Part shown: positions 23,675 through 36,393 of the stretch, one piece after another
How the letters are laid out: each line of letters starts with the position of its first letter
Position numbering within the stretch: position 1 is the first letter of the stretch
Source of the DNA: Hsuehochloa calcarea
Lineage: Eukaryota; Streptophyta; Magnoliopsida; Poales; Poaceae
Reading direction: 5' to 3'
Assembly: GCA_036346395.1 (NCBI GenBank)
Contig: CM070604.1
Coordinates: 51,983,003 to 52,047,002, forward strand
Length of the DNA: 64,000 nucleotides
Position numbers and translations under genes: made by a program
The notes under the pieces: model-generated
Database searches by the model: none
Seen by the model: the letters and a program-made list of their open reading frames with translations, nothing else
What the model was told of the DNA's origin: nothing

Positions 23675-26501
23675 TGTCAGATCCGGATTTTTAATCCTGA
23701 ATTCTCTGTGAAGATTATTGTGCTACTCGCTAGATCAGTAGGTAGCACTCACAGACTCATTGTTGAATCATATCATACAAGACGCGAAATAAGACATTTA
23801 ACTATAACAAACATCAGAGTGACATAGACCACGTCGGATCAAGTTTTACATAAAGGCCACCAGGCCAAATTGATTACAATAAGCAAAAGCATAAAGCTGC
23901 AGCGAAACAACCGAGAGGATGGAGCTCATCTCTTCACAGGCAAGCGACTGGGGTGACCGACGTACGACCGATATTATCCAAGATTTGGGTAATATAGGTT
24001 GTACGCAAGTACCAAAGAGTCCACGAGACTGGGGCGAGACCTACACTACAGAATCTACGCTACTCTTCAGGGTTCCCGTGGCCATCGTCCTCAGGCTCCT
24101 CGTAGTACGCGTAGTCTCCTTGCTCCGCATCATCTGGAGGGTTTGGGGGAGGAGCGAGAGTGGGCATAACTACCGTGCTCGCGAGCCAACACACAGTATG
24201 CAATAGTATACATGCAATGCTTAACAAGGATGGCTCATGTTCTTTTATTTGCTAAAGCATCATTTTAATTTATTATAATTACAAAGTCCTATGACTTAGC
24301 ATTTTAAACAAATTGTATTTTTATTAAAGAGAATAAGTGCAATATTAAATTAACAACGAAGGTTACCTCCACCTTATGTTTAATTTTGATAACAGTTACG
24401 TCCACCGATTATCAACACTGGGTAAGGCTACCCAGGAAAATCCAAAATCAGGGCTGGATGAGCCCAACACATTTCCATTCCACCCACAAAGATTTTGGAA
24501 ATATAACTAACTCAGGTTAAGTTCACATGTCTGCCTTTAACCGTAGGCGCGGCTGTTTAAATAGTTTAGACTCTGCAGATGTTGTACACTGTACCCACAA
24601 GAGATAATCATACTCGTTACTCCGCATGATTTCTTAGTCATGTAGTTGAGCGATCGTCACAGTAACGTTTCAAACTACCTTGCCCCTTCCGTCATCTCAC
24701 CCCTATGGCTAATTCCATAAGTTGTGCGGGATGTTTACCACAATGACTAGCGCAGCTGGCCCCGGCCACAACGACTAGCGCAGCTGGCAACTTCACCCTC
24801 CCCGGTGTCCCTTTCATGCTGGCATACGTCCTGCCACTTGCACACTTCTAAACACTAGTTGTGGGATGACATTCAGGGTTCCATAATTTTACTAAGCCAA
24901 GTTGTAATTTGCAGACTTGCGGTTGTACTTGTTTTACACAGGAGGTCATGACAAGATTAAGTCATTAATTCATATGGACGGTTCATACCACATACCCACC
25001 ATTCTCGTGCTACGTCCGCACCCACTACTCTTTTCATCCGTCCAGATGTGGTACTAGCAGGTTGTTTAGGGTTTTGGGAAGGAAAACCAATTAACGCAAC
25101 ACACCAGTCATCTACATCCAATGACTGCCCAAATCCATTTTTCATGTTTAAAGGATGATGATCGGGACATTTATTATTCCAGTACTTAAGCAAGACTAGC
25201 ATATCGCTTAAGTACAACCTATACTAGTATTTACCATATAATTACTAGGGTAACAAAGAATACTGGATTCAATTTAACAAAGGATGGCTTAAAGTAATTA
25301 ATCAGCAAATGGGCATTTAACTACCTTAAGCTTTAACATATCATTGATTACAAAATTAAATCATGCACTTTGATATTTTAAATAAACATAGTTTGCATAA
25401 AATGTAGGCTCAGAATGATCAAAGTATTGACTCGCCTTGGTTAAAGGCAGAGGGGTCCTGGTATTCTTGAGCTTGGTCGAAGTTGAGGTCTCCCGCGTCG
25501 TCGAATCCTAATTGGTCGAAAGTACCGGAAAAAGACACCACAGCAGAGAGAGCAAATAAATACCAAACTCATAAATAATGAACTCTAAAATGAACAAGAC
25601 CAGTACCATTAGTAAGATCTTGATTTTAGAAAATTTTAGAAATTGGTTTCACAATTTTTGGAGTTATACAGAAAAAGATATGAATTTTAGAAGCTTTTTA
25701 ACGATTTTTCAATTAAACAGAAAATCCGAAAAAACCTCCCGCCGACACATGGCTTCCATCCACAAAGACACGCGTGGACGGGTCCACGACGGCGCGCCAG
25801 GAACGCGCCACACCGGCAAGTGGGCCCACTTTGCCACCAGCAGCGACGCCGCAATGGGCCCACCCGCCAGCCGTCTGTGCAAGGGATAAGCCGGCGACGT
25901 GTTCTCCCGAACGCGTCGCTGTCTTCTCCGCCAGCGTGAGAAGACGAGGGGCGGCGGAGAGAAGAGAGGTGCGCGGCGGCGAGGCGCATGGCGCGTGGAG
26001 GGAGGAGAGAGAGGGCGCCGAGCCGGGAAGGAGGCCGGCGGAGGAGGCGACGGAACGGCGAGGCGGCGAGGGGAGGCGCCGAGGCGGAAGAAGAAAGCGC
26101 GTGGGGAGGGAAAGAAGAGGAGGCGGCGGGGCTCGGCTTAACTAGCCGAGGCGAGGAGGGTAAAGCCGGCGCGGCGAGGCGGGAGCGGAGGGAGCAGCGC
26201 CGGGCGGAGCGGAGAAGGGAGAAGGGGGTCCGGCGGCGTGCGGCGCTGGGCGGAGGCCGAGGCGAGTGGCGGTGTCGGCGTCTGGGGCTGGAGTCGGCGG
26301 CGGCGCGGGGCAGCGACCGAGGCGGAGCGGGGACACGCCGGGTGCGGAGGAGACGGCGGTGCCGGCGGAAGCGACGGAGGTGGCGGGGAAGAACCGGGCC
26401 GGGGCGGCCCAACCGAGGTGAGGGTTAGGGTTAGGGTTTTGAATTTGAATTTGAAATTCCAATTTTGATTTTTGAAATCAAATGCAAAACAGGATGTTAC
26501 A
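23675..26501 (-). mobile_element. Solo Gypsy-type LTR with perfect 5-bp target duplication
   Basis: The block begins TGTCAGATCC and ends GGATGTTACA on +, giving proper TG...CA ends, and is flanked by ACGCG at 23670-23674 and again at 26502-26506. Read on -, it starts TGTAACATCC, followed by AAATTCAAATTCAAA and then a GC-rich zone, which I associate with grass Gypsy LTRs. Near the 3' end is a GGCCTGGTGGCCTTTATG stretch. There is no internal coding region, primer-binding site or second LTR, so this 2.8-kb unit is a solo LTR left by recombination between the two LTRs of a full element. Open frames in the GC-rich part are compositional. Confidence 0.92.
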
Positions 26502-26506
26502 ACGCG

Positions 26507-28546
26507 ATAACAACAACGCATTGATTAATTCAGTGTTGGACAAGGAATGGGCAACAGGTACATGGAGGAAAGAAACTCTGTGTTTAGCTTTTTATATGTG
26601 GAAACTTGGTCAGATCACTGGTTAGCTAAGCTCAATTTACTCGCACATGAATCCAATGTTTACTGCCTCTGCTGCTGCAGGGGGTAAGCCGTCGTCATTG
26701 CAGTTGCAGAGCACCAGGAGAATCAAAAAGTTCTATTGAAAATGTACTAGTGACCATGTGGGCAAAAATCTAAAGAGCGCAGCAAGCTATGCCGGATGAA
26801 ACACTGTGTCCTGAACAAGCTAGACTGGCATGAAAATGTACTAGTTCTATTGAAAATTCTGATTGCTAAGCACAAAGCACCGCGTTCCAGTTTGGAGAGT
26901 TTACACTATCTTTCTGACCAAAACTCTCACTTGTATTTCTCAACCTGTAGACAGCTCCAGTGCATTGAATGGATTCTGAACAAGACGAGACAAATAATAA
27001 TAATAAATCCTTAAGGCATGCCTCGATGCACAATGACTGAATTCTGTTACGATAGAAAGATGAAACTACGACTAGTCGTGGAAACTTAGGACTATTCTAA
27101 CAGCATCATGGGAGCATGTTCTGAAGCGTAAACATATACAGTGTGTCATGGCTTAAGCAGAAGTTAGATCGATAGCCCGTACTGGATGGATTAGGATCCC
27201 CTGCATTGAAGTATTCAATGCAGAGGATCTACAATACATATTTCATTGTTGCTATACTGTTTTTTACATTTCAGTATTCTTATGCAGTAATGCAAAGGAT
27301 CCGAATCCAACCCATACTCTATAGTCTGCATGCTTTGAAGTGTCAAAGGCTGCTTCGCTGCGTAACTAGAAATTGGAAGATCACTTCCTCGTAGAAAATA
27401 GTCAAGGACGACGATAAAACCCCAGCTGTTTATCTTCAAGCAGATTACGACTAGTTCACCGTGCCTGACATGAGGTGGTATGAGATATGAGATAAGTATC
27501 TCATGCTGTCTTTGCAACTCTCAGCCTCCTCGGGTAAAATTGGTCCGAAATTTCTAATTTCCTCAGCGTTGCTGACAAATGGATGAAAAAAAGGCATAAA
27601 AATAGTCTTAGCATAACCTGCTCCTGCTACATATCACACAAAACAATAGAAGACTCCAAAACAAATAAAGTTGTTTTTATTTTTGGTGACAAAGGGACGA
27701 CAAGCAGACCACTTGATATGTTCAAGAACATATCAAGTAATGGGTGCAAAAACGTTGCAAATTTGCATTGCATCAAATAGCTCAGTGCGGGACATGGAAA
27801 GCAATAGGTATAGTGGATGCTTTAATAACAATATTCCTTTTTGTCATAATATAGCATCATAGTTATATGTAATTATGGCTAAAAAATTCACAGGGTATCA
27901 GTTCAGTGGCAGGCTCAGAGTCCTTGTTAAATCTTGATTAAAAAGGGATATTACCTGGTATAAGTACAAATAGATAGAGATAAAATCTTACATAAAACCT
28001 CCATCTTACTTTTTTATATTAAAAAATAAAATAACAATAGAACCTCAATGAGAGTTCTTACTAGTGCATGGTAGATTTAACTAAGGGCAGAAGTAAAAAG
28101 TTAAGACAATATAGATTTTTAACTTTTCTAAATGTAGTTGACACAGATTCGAGGACAAACTACTAGTGAAGTTAAATGCTATCTATCTGGTATGTATCCT
28201 TATTGGTGTTACTGGCTTGTTCATAGGAACAAAGATAGGTGATTCAGCACAACAATGGACAGATTGAAAAATATACATACAATCGAACCGAAAGAGAGAC
28301 TGCATCTCAGGAAATTCCATAGCATGTATGTTTAAAGCAAGGGCTCGTTGCCGACCATAACTGTAAAGGTGGACAAATGGATCCTAAGCTAGCCATACTC
28401 ATTGGTAATGTAAACTCGAAACTCCCTCCAGTTCAGGCACCTAAGTTGCTAAGCAAATGCAACCAAATTGCACTACTTTTTCTGCTTCGGACTCCAAGTT
28501 GCATGCTTCCTTTTTCCAAGCACATCCAAAGAAACAGCGTCAAGTC
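26507..28546. other. Decayed duplicate of the CDT1 3' region and host flank
   Basis: At 26662-26677 the sequence ACTGCCTCTGCTGCTG followed by a GTAAGCCGTCGTC stretch resembles the end of CDT1 exon 2 and its 3' UTR (ACTGCCTCTGCTGCTG...AGGCCGTCATG). Later blocks to 27.75 kb resemble 23.3-23.6 kb. This suggests a third, eroded copy of the CDT1 unit whose coding exon is mostly gone. From 27.75 to 28.55 kb I see nothing definite. Confidence 0.5.
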
Positions 28547-28551
28547 ACCCG

Positions 28552-28666
28552 CGTTATGAATAGCGTTGTCGATAGACCAATATATATACAAGTACAAATG
28601 TGATATATATATAGGTAACCTCTTATACAACGGGAAAAATACACATGCAATAATATACATCTAACA
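28552..28666 (-). repeat. Copia A 3' LTR
   Basis: Matches 36394-36521; the outer base pair appears mutated (CG for TG on +). Confidence 0.8.
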
Positions 28667-28674
28667 CCCCCTCA

Positions 28675-28953
28675 AACTTAGGGTGGATGAACAGAATGAA
28701 GTTTAGAGAGATAGAAGTCATCTTTGGACTCGTCCAGGCCTCTATGAAGAAGTCTCACAACCAAATTCAAAGCACATATCAAGAGCAAGAACTGTGTCCT
28801 GCACCTGTGTCCGCATGTAGAAAGTATCAACACTAATATACTTAGTAAACTCATGCTTCACTGGATTTATAGCGACGCTAATAGCCCCTGTACTGTCAGA
28901 CAAAAGAAGAGTGGGTGCTGAAACTGAAACACCAAAATCCTCAAGTAACTACC
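28675..28953 (-). pseudogene. Copia A RNase H tail
   Basis: One minus frame reads LLEDFGVSVSAPTLLLSDST, then GAISVAINPVKHEFTKYISV and MRTQVQDTVLALDMCF, the familiar C-terminus of Copia polyproteins. It is cut at 28953 by Copia B sequence, within the residues before LLEDFGV. Stops occur near the end. Confidence 0.75.
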
Positions 28954-29382
28954 TAAAGGACCGAAATGGCAACAGAGGGGGGGGGTGAATGGTGCCTTAA
29001 AAATTAAGAACTCCCCTTTACTGTATTTAAACAAACCTACAAAGCCCTCTGAAAATCTCTAGAAGAGTGAAGCAAAATCAGAGAACGAAAACAAGCTTCA
29101 TGCATTACACAAAAATCGAAGCTCGATTCTACCTAGCGTAGTTCCGCATCAAGGTAGTTCCGGTTCATCGCGGAAGTTCCGCTCGAGGTAGTTCCGCCGT
29201 AGACAATCGGAAGTTCCGATTGTCTTGACCGAAGAACAGTGCGCTCGGGTTTTTCCCAAAAATCCGAAATACTAAATCTTGAGTGCTCTTCTTAGGTCAA
29301 GTTTCACAGGACATCATCCTAAACAACATCTTGACCTCATAGAGAAGAATCGCAAACAAAGATTCATTAATCAAAGCAAAAT
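28954..29382 (-). repeat. Copia B 3' LTR, truncated
   Basis: Nearly the same as the first part of 31136-31575: AAGGACCGAAATGGCAACAG, a run of G, then GGTGAATGGTGCC. Similarity stops at GCAAAATC (about 29382), where sequence continuous with the gag/coiled-coil frame begins, so a deletion joined the LTR to the internal region. Confidence 0.8.
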
Positions 29383-31135
29383 CCGAAACTGCTTGGATAC
29401 AGATTCTAGTTCAGCAGTTAACTTAGGACAGTTTAAACAAGAAACATTGGGCTCTAGTAGCGCAGCTTGGAATTCAGCAATTTTGTGATCTGCCCGTTTT
29501 ATGTTCATCTTGAGATTATTACAATTTTCACAAGTCTCAGGCAGATCGAGCAACATGGTATAGAGACCTCTAAACGAGTTATCCTTAACCTCACAGGAGG
29601 TGCAAGCAGTAGCCTCAACAGTAGTAGATGAAGAAGGTGCTACCCTACTCATCTCTAGTTCAGCAAGAAGGCTAATGTTCTCCACTTTAATCATGTCTAG
29701 TTCAGAGGACACACTATCATGCAAGGTCCTTAGTTTTTCCATGTCATCAAGCAAAGCACAAGATGTGTCACAATCATCACGGAGGGAGCGGATGTAAGTA
29801 AAGTAAGCTCCGTGATAGTCTAGCTACTTCCTTCTCCAACTCAAAGACACTTAGCCCTAGACTTAGCATGAAATCTACCTAGATTAAGAAAAGCATCATT
29901 AAGTCGGGTCGTAAGTGGGACTAACATCATCGAGTCGGAGTACTCATTGTCGCTCGCCGGATCGCCCCGAGGGCCATGAAGCACATGCCGAGAAGTTGTC
30001 GTCGTCCTTGGGATCATGATCGCCCTTTCCATCATCGTCACTCCACCCTCCACCTCGCCGGTGTCCAGCCTCGTCGAGGCGGTGAGGACGCGATGGAACG
30101 ACTTCTTCGCCTTCCCAAAGTTGCGGAACTTCTTCTTGCCTTGGTCAGTCTTTGAGGGCTTCGTGTTGCGGTTCTTGTCGATGTAGTCGTTCTTGCCCGA
30201 ACCGCCGTAATCACCTTTGCCCTTCCTCACCTTGGGGCGCTTTGCTCGGATGTGGTTGGGGCCACCACACTCAAGCAAATCACAGACCTCCTCGCTTTCC
30301 ATCCCTCCTCCTCTTGTAAGCATGGGAAAACTTCCGAGCTAGGAGGGCTAGTTGTTCATCCTCAAGTCGCTCTAACCGATCATCGCTATATCACAGAGAG
30401 CGACTAGGAGAACCCGTGTATCGACTCAAGAAGATCCAGAGGTGGGATCGATGACTAAAGCCATCGATGTGACTTCGACCTTCGAGAGACAATGTCAATC
30501 TCGTGAGTCTTGAGACGCCAACAAGCGCATCAAGAGTCGTGGTCGAGAGGTCCGTGCTATCCTTGATGGTAGTCACTTTCATCTCCCAAACACGAAGATC
30601 GAGTCGCGAAAGCATCTGTCGAGCGTTATCCGAGTCGGGGTATGTAAGACCGACCGCTCGGAGGTTGCTCAAAATCTTATGAAACCGCGAAAAGCACTCG
30701 TCAAGAGATTCACCAGCAAGCATCTCAAATTTACTATATTCACGCTTGAACTGGTCTTGTCGAACCGTCTTAATCTGGTGGTGCCTCATGGTATGCATCG
30801 AGGGTCACCTGGATGTCGTAAGCGTAAGGCAAACGAAATGCGATCGAACTCATACGCCAAACCACGAATGATAATGTTCCTAGCCTTAGCATTGGCCTCA
30901 ACATCAGACATGTTTCCCACATTGATGTTTTCATCTGCAGGAACGGAGAATCTAACCTTCACCTTTCTCAAGATGGCATACCCCTGAGCCTGGATGTATG
31001 TTTCCATTCGGCTCTTCCAGAAGGGGTAATCCAGGCCATCAAAGACTGGAGGCTTGGTGGAATACTTGTCCGTTGCCATGGCTCAACTGATCGGTTAAGA
31101 TCTATAAGGAAGAGCTAACCGGCTCTGATACCAAT
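29383..31135 (-). pseudogene. Copia B gag and coiled-coil region, pol deleted
   Basis: The minus strand carries MATDKYSTKPPVFDGLDYPF...FWKSRMETYIQAQGY (30.8-31.08 kb), the N-terminus of a Copia gag. Further gag blocks are FKREYSKFEMLAGESLDECF and FHKILSNLRAVGLTYP (30.6-30.8 kb). A zinc-knuckle relic, CGGPNHIRAKRP, lies near 30.24 kb and has Arg in place of the last Cys. From 29754 to 29371 is a heptad-like Leu/Glu-rich stretch (MLDDMEKLRTLHDSVSSELD) with paired CxxC motifs. Protease, integrase, reverse transcriptase and RNase H are absent. The primer-binding site TGGTATCAGAGC lies at 31122-31133. Frameshifts break gag. Confidence 0.8.
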
Positions 31136-32798
31136 TGAAGGACCGAAATGGCAACAGAGGAGGGGGGTGAATGGTGCCTTAAAAATTAAGAACTCCCCTT
31201 TACTGTATTTAAACAAACCTACAAAGCCCTCTGGAAATCTCTAGAAGAGTGAAGCAAAATCAGAGAACGAAAACAAGCTTCAGTCTGTTCTGTCAAAAAT
31301 TGAAAGCTCCGATTCTACCTAGCGGTAGTTCCGCAGATCCGCAGTAGTTCCGGTTCAATCTGGAAGTTTCGCTCATGAAGTTCCGCCAGAGACAATCGGA
31401 AGTTCGATTGTCCCGACCAAGAACAAAGGCGCTCGGGTTTTTCCCAAAAATCCAAAATACTAAATCTTGAGTGCTCTTCTTAGGTCAAGTTTCACAGGCC
31501 ATCATCCTAAACAACATCTTGACCTCATGGAGAAGAATCGCAAATAAAGATTCATTAATCAAAGCAAAATCGGATTTCTTGAAGAAGGGGCAAGAAAGAC
31601 CAAAAACCACAATAGACAAGATTCTCAGATTCTTAGCTCATGAAACATTGAGGATATATTAGCAATAGCAATACGACTCTAGATATCAAGTTTCATGCCA
31701 TCTTATAAGAGGAATCAAAAGATACACCAAAAACCCTAGCTATTCAAGAGAGGAACAGAGAGACGAAGAGAGGCATAAGCAAGTAATCAAAACCTCAGAG
31801 TTTCATTGATAGAAATCAAATGATTACAAAGGGAAACACAGAGGAATGATTACAAAAGATTTCAGTTCATCCTCTCCAACTCAACAAACTCTCAAAAAGC
31901 AAAACAAACCCTTTTGCTAAAGCTAACCCTAATTTTCTCTCTCAAAGTCTAACCCTAACACCAAGGGTTCACCTCTATTTATAGCCCTTGGCTAATGGGC
32001 CTCCAACCCATTAAGCCCGCTACTCCCGAACGGAACCGCCTCCACTTGTGCCGCTGCGAAAGACCGCTTCGCCTTTGCGCACCTTCCGAAGCCTCCCAGA
32101 CGCCTTGCTATCCTTGACTCGCAACCACCTCAAGATTCACGCCGTCTTCGACACATCCCGACCGTTCTGACCTCAACGCCGCCTGCGCCTACTCCGATCA
32201 CCTCGTGTCTCGCCACGACTTCGTCTTGATGTCCTGCGCATCAACACAGCATAAAAAACACATCACATAGCATTGCACAATATCATAGCATCAAAATATG
32301 TACAAGACTCAAACTCATACAAACTCAAAATCACAAACTTTCCTTCTCTCGCGCTTACGACACAATCGGAAGTTCCGCACTTACCATTGCGGAAGTTCCG
32401 ATTTTCTGAACATCCGCACTTGTCAGGATTATCGGAAGTTCCGCGCTTACCATTGCGGAACTTCCGATTATCGGAACGTCCGCACTCCCAGATTTTCAAT
32501 TCTGATTTTCGTCACAAGGGAATACTCACGTCAGTATTATCGGTCAAACCGCGTTCCCAGGTGCGGAAGTTCCGATTGCCCGCAACAGAACCCAAAACGT
32601 CAGGATAATCGGAAGCTCCGTTTTACCACGGCGGAAGTTCCGATTATCGGAAGTTCGGCTTCAAAACCGAAGTTCCGCACTTCCGAACAAAAACAACAAA
32701 GAATAATAGCGAAAACGCAATGATTTCAATCACAAACTTCTCACCACCGCGTCAAATACTCATCACTCAAACGGGGACCCTACTCACATAGTCTCTCA
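31136..32798 (-). repeat. Copia B complete LTR, flanked by PBS and PPT
   Basis: On + it begins TGAAGGACCG and ends GTCTCTCA, about 1.66 kb with TG...CA ends. On - a TATA box (CTATAAATAG) lies near 31.98 kb. The PBS complement (31122-31133) adjoins its left side and a polypurine tract, CAAGGGGGAG on - (32801-32810), adjoins its right side. It therefore served as 5' LTR to the gag block on its left and as 3' LTR to another internal region on its right. It contains dense CGGAAGTTCCG palindromes (32.37-32.67 kb). Confidence 0.82.
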
Positions 32799-33420
32799 AT
32801 CTCCCCCTTGATGAGTATATTGACAAACACGAAAAAGCATATAGAAGAGTTTGTGATAGAAGGCAAAACATGGTCTAATCTAGAAATCAAGAAGGTTCAA
32901 AACCATGTTTGTCAAAGAAGAAAGATTTGAGCTTTAAATGAAAGAGCAAATTGTTCTGCAAAGCTCTCCAGAAGACTTTTTCTCTCCAAACCAACTTCTC
33001 CCCCTTTTGGCAATAAACACATCAAGAAGTTGTAAAGAGAGGAAATGACTATATGATATTCATTTTAAGCATTAGGAGCCACGTAGATTATCCAAAATGA
33101 CTATTAGAGTATTACACCAAGCCATAATACATAAGAAAGTTATCAGGATCATGACAATTGATGTATAGAGTAGCTAAGACAGAAAATCCATAATCTGATT
33201 AATGATCCAATTCTTTAGCAAGTCTAATAAACCAAGATTGTAGTCTAGCAAAGGTATCCAAGGATGATACAAGCCATGTCAAATAATCTAAGTTGAACCA
33301 AGAAGACTCATATTGAACAGTTTAGAGTGCTACCAGTTGAAGAAAGACTCATTTTATCCAGTACTTGGTCTTTTTAATGAGAAGCAATTTTAGCACAAGT
33401 TTCTTTTTCTGGAAACATAA
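32799..33420 (-). mobile_element. 3' internal segment of a second Copia B copy
   Basis: Begins on - just before the LTR with a polypurine tract and includes AAAAGGGGGAGAAGTTGG (about 33.0 kb), which I associate with the untranslated tail of this Copia type. No coding domain remains. The join to Copia A lies somewhere between 33.1 and 33.45 kb; I could not place it exactly. Confidence 0.55.
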
Positions 33421-33439
33421 TTATGGCTTTATCTTAAAA

Positions 33440-35749
33440 GTGACGTTCCGAGAAACCCGCATCCGTCGGCCAACAGAATCCCAGCAACGATATCCCTTAT
33501 GCTCAGCGCTATAGCCCAGAAAAACACACTCCATGGACTGAGCGGTCAGGTTGGTGCACTCACAAGGTGCAAGAAGAATATAACACACACCCCAAAGAGG
33601 CGAATACTAGAATAATCAGGAGTCTTGCCACAGAGACATTCAACTGGGATCCCACCTTGAAGAGCAGAAGAAGACTGAATATTAATCAAGAAAGTGGCAG
33701 TAGAAACAGCCTCAGCCTAGAAGTGTGGTGGGACAGCAAAAGCAAGCATAAGAACACGAGCTGTCTCAAGAAGATGACAATGCTTTCGTTCAGTCACACC
33801 GTTCTGGGCATGAACACCAGGGCAAGAAAACCACGAGGGACTCCTGACAAGTATTTTCCAGCAGAATCAGCACGGAAAACACGAATAAGAGAGTCAAACT
33901 GAGTACAGATCATGGTGAAAAAGTCATGTAGATGGATAGAACCTCACTACGAGATGACATAAAGTATATCCAAGGGTGTCAAGAAAAGTCATCAATAAAA
34001 ATGATATAATATCGATGGACTCCTTTTGAAACGAAAGGAGCCAAACCTCATACATCAGAATGAACAAGATCAAAAGGACGTTGTGATACTGACTCATTGG
34101 AAAGATAGGGAAGTTGAAGATGTTTACCAAGCTTACAACTTACAACCCTAACAATTTAAAGAAGCATCACTAGACACAGACCCTAAAAGACCACGACGAA
34201 GTATAGAAGATAGATGCGACCCACAAAGATATCTCAAACGATGATGCCACTGAGCAAAAGACGCAGTGGAGGATACAGCAGAAGCGGCACCGGCGGTGGA
34301 GGTGACAAGACTAGCAAGGGCAGCGGAAGGAAGATGAAGCCAGTCAAGCTCCCAAAGACGCTATGAGTCACAGCGGTGAGGGCCAGTACCAACCAGAGTC
34401 CCCGTGTGTCGATCCTAAACACAACAAGAATCAGAATCGAGAATAACACGACAACCATGATCAGTGATCTAACCGACAGATATGAGCTGCATGGTTAGTT
34501 TGGGAACATGAGAAACAACAGGAATATTAAAAGAGGAATTCAAAAGAGTTTCTCGTCCTGCGACAGAAAGAGAGGTATAATATGCTATCTGAACAATGAT
34601 AGGAGCAGCTAAAGGACAAATGAAAGTGAGATTGGTGGAATCAGATGTCACATGAAAGGAAGCATCAAAGTCAAGAATCCAAGGTGATATATCTGAGGAA
34701 GAAGTAGAAGGTGGTCTCTCACTAGAAGACTATACAACAGAACCAACAGAACTAGACGTTGAAAGAACAGCCATGTGACGCAGCAGTGTGAGAAACTCCT
34801 AAGAATCAGAAGCACCAGAGCTCATCTGAGAGGAGGAACCACCAGTTCCCTGTGAAGGACGATCACCATGACGTAAATCCTTCTTGTAGCAGGTCTGTTG
34901 TACATATCCATCCTTGTTGCAGTAAGTGCAGTGTAGTCCCCTATCAACAGCGGCTATCACCGGTGAAGGAGTAGCTAAGACGTAACGGATGTAGAAATTG
35001 CCAGAATCAAAGAAAACGAGGTGAAGATAGCAGACCCGCAGCACGAAAACGAATCTCCTCGGCACGAACAGATGCAAGGGCCTCCAAAAGAGTCACACGA
35101 GGGTAGCGTACCAGCAATTGAGCACAAGTCTGGTCATACTCAGCCTAGAGACGGGTCAAGAAGTTGTAGATACGATGAAGCTCCAAGTGAGACTACTGAC
35201 GCTAATAGCACTGACACATGTGGCAAACATCCGGTCCCAAAGAGTCAATCTGATGCCATACCGCAGACAATTCGGCATAGACTTGTCCACAGTGGCATCT
35301 TCCTGCTGCAGCGATTGCTCTTGATGCACAACAGAAAGATACAACGAATCACCAAACGGCTCGTAGCGGTTGCGCAGATGTGTCCACATTAACTGTGTTG
35401 AAGCCAAACCAACCACATCCCTAGTGACTTGCACCTCCATGCTAGCAACCAGAATAGCAGAGGCAGGAGCATCCTCATCAATCCATGTCTTATAAGCAAC
35501 ATACTGAGTCTGAAAAGTCTCCATAGCATCCTCAAAAGTATCAGATGCCTCCTTACGAGCGTCTTCGGACGTAGTCTTCAGGAGCACAGGCTCAACAGGT
35601 GGAACAGGACGAGACAGGCAAGACAACTCGCCAGTAAGAAACTCCCAAGGACGCTGGTCACGCATGTAGAGACGCATGTGCTGAAACCAGTCCCGATAAT
35701 TGAGACCAATGAAGATTACCGGGCAGCGAGGAATGAAAACAGTGCCCAT
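33440..35749 (-). pseudogene. Copia A gag-protease-integrase relic
   Basis: From 35749 down, gag reads MGTVFIPRCPVIFIGLNYRD, WFQHMRLYMRDQRPWEFLTG and later LMWTHLRNRYEPFGDSLYLS, typical Copia gag. A zinc knuckle, CTYCNKDGYVQQTC, has Tyr where the His should be. A protease-like block, SDSTNLTFICPLAAP, is near 34.6 kb. The integrase C-terminal part LTAQSMECVFLGYSAEHKGY, then RCWDSVGRRMRVSRNVTF, is near 33.5 kb. Stops and shifts interrupt it. Gag packages the RNA; protease and integrase process the polyprotein and insert the DNA. None is complete. Confidence 0.8.
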
Positions 35750-36381
35750 TGGTAGGTGGTGCTAGACGGCGCGGCGACCAAGACAACGAAGTCTAACAGG
35801 CGGCGTTGAACGGCGTGGCGATTAAAACGACGTAGTTTTTTTTCCTTTTTCTTTTGTTCACTGGGTTGCTCACCTAGAAAGGCCGAGGCCCACTCGGGCA
35901 GCTCGAAAACCCAAACGCACACGGGGGAACCCTAGTTCCCCCAGCAGCGGCACCGACGGAGTGGGCGGCGGCGGCGACACGGCAGACTGGGCAACGGTAG
36001 CTCCCCGAGAGGTGGCAAGAGACACCGGCGGGACGAAGGCGTATCCGAGAGCCTTCAGATGGAGGCGGCTCCCCGGTGGCGACGGCAACGGTCCCTTGGT
36101 GGCAACGGCAACGGCTCCCCCGAGGCAGCCTCGAGTGACTCCCGGGCGAAGAGAAGCTCGGGCGACCCCAAGCGAAGGACTCCGGCTCGGCGCCGATTGG
36201 GACGATGCCGACGGGCGGCAAGGCAAGAGGCGTCGGGCTCAGGCGACCAGCGACGAGCGGCGCCCGGCTGCGACAAGGATCAACGGCAAGCGTAGAGGCA
36301 ACGGGGGTAGCAGCAACCGACGGCTGAGGAGGTCGGCGTCGGTCAGGTGAGAAAACGTGAGAAAACCCTAACCCTAGCTTT
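35750..36381 (-). other. Copia A 5' leader
   Basis: The ~630-bp leader between the primer-binding site and gag. It is GC-rich, so several overlapping open frames appear; none has a domain. Confidence 0.5.
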
Positions 36382-36393
36382 GCTATGATACCA

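Noticed and set aside
25687..26428. 241-residue minus-strand frame and 146-residue plus-strand frame
   Set aside because: Both lie wholly inside the solo LTR with the ACGCG target duplication; low-complexity Arg/Pro/Ser content.
35870..36350. Several open frames of about 115-130 residues
   Set aside because: They occupy the Copia A leader between primer-binding site and gag.
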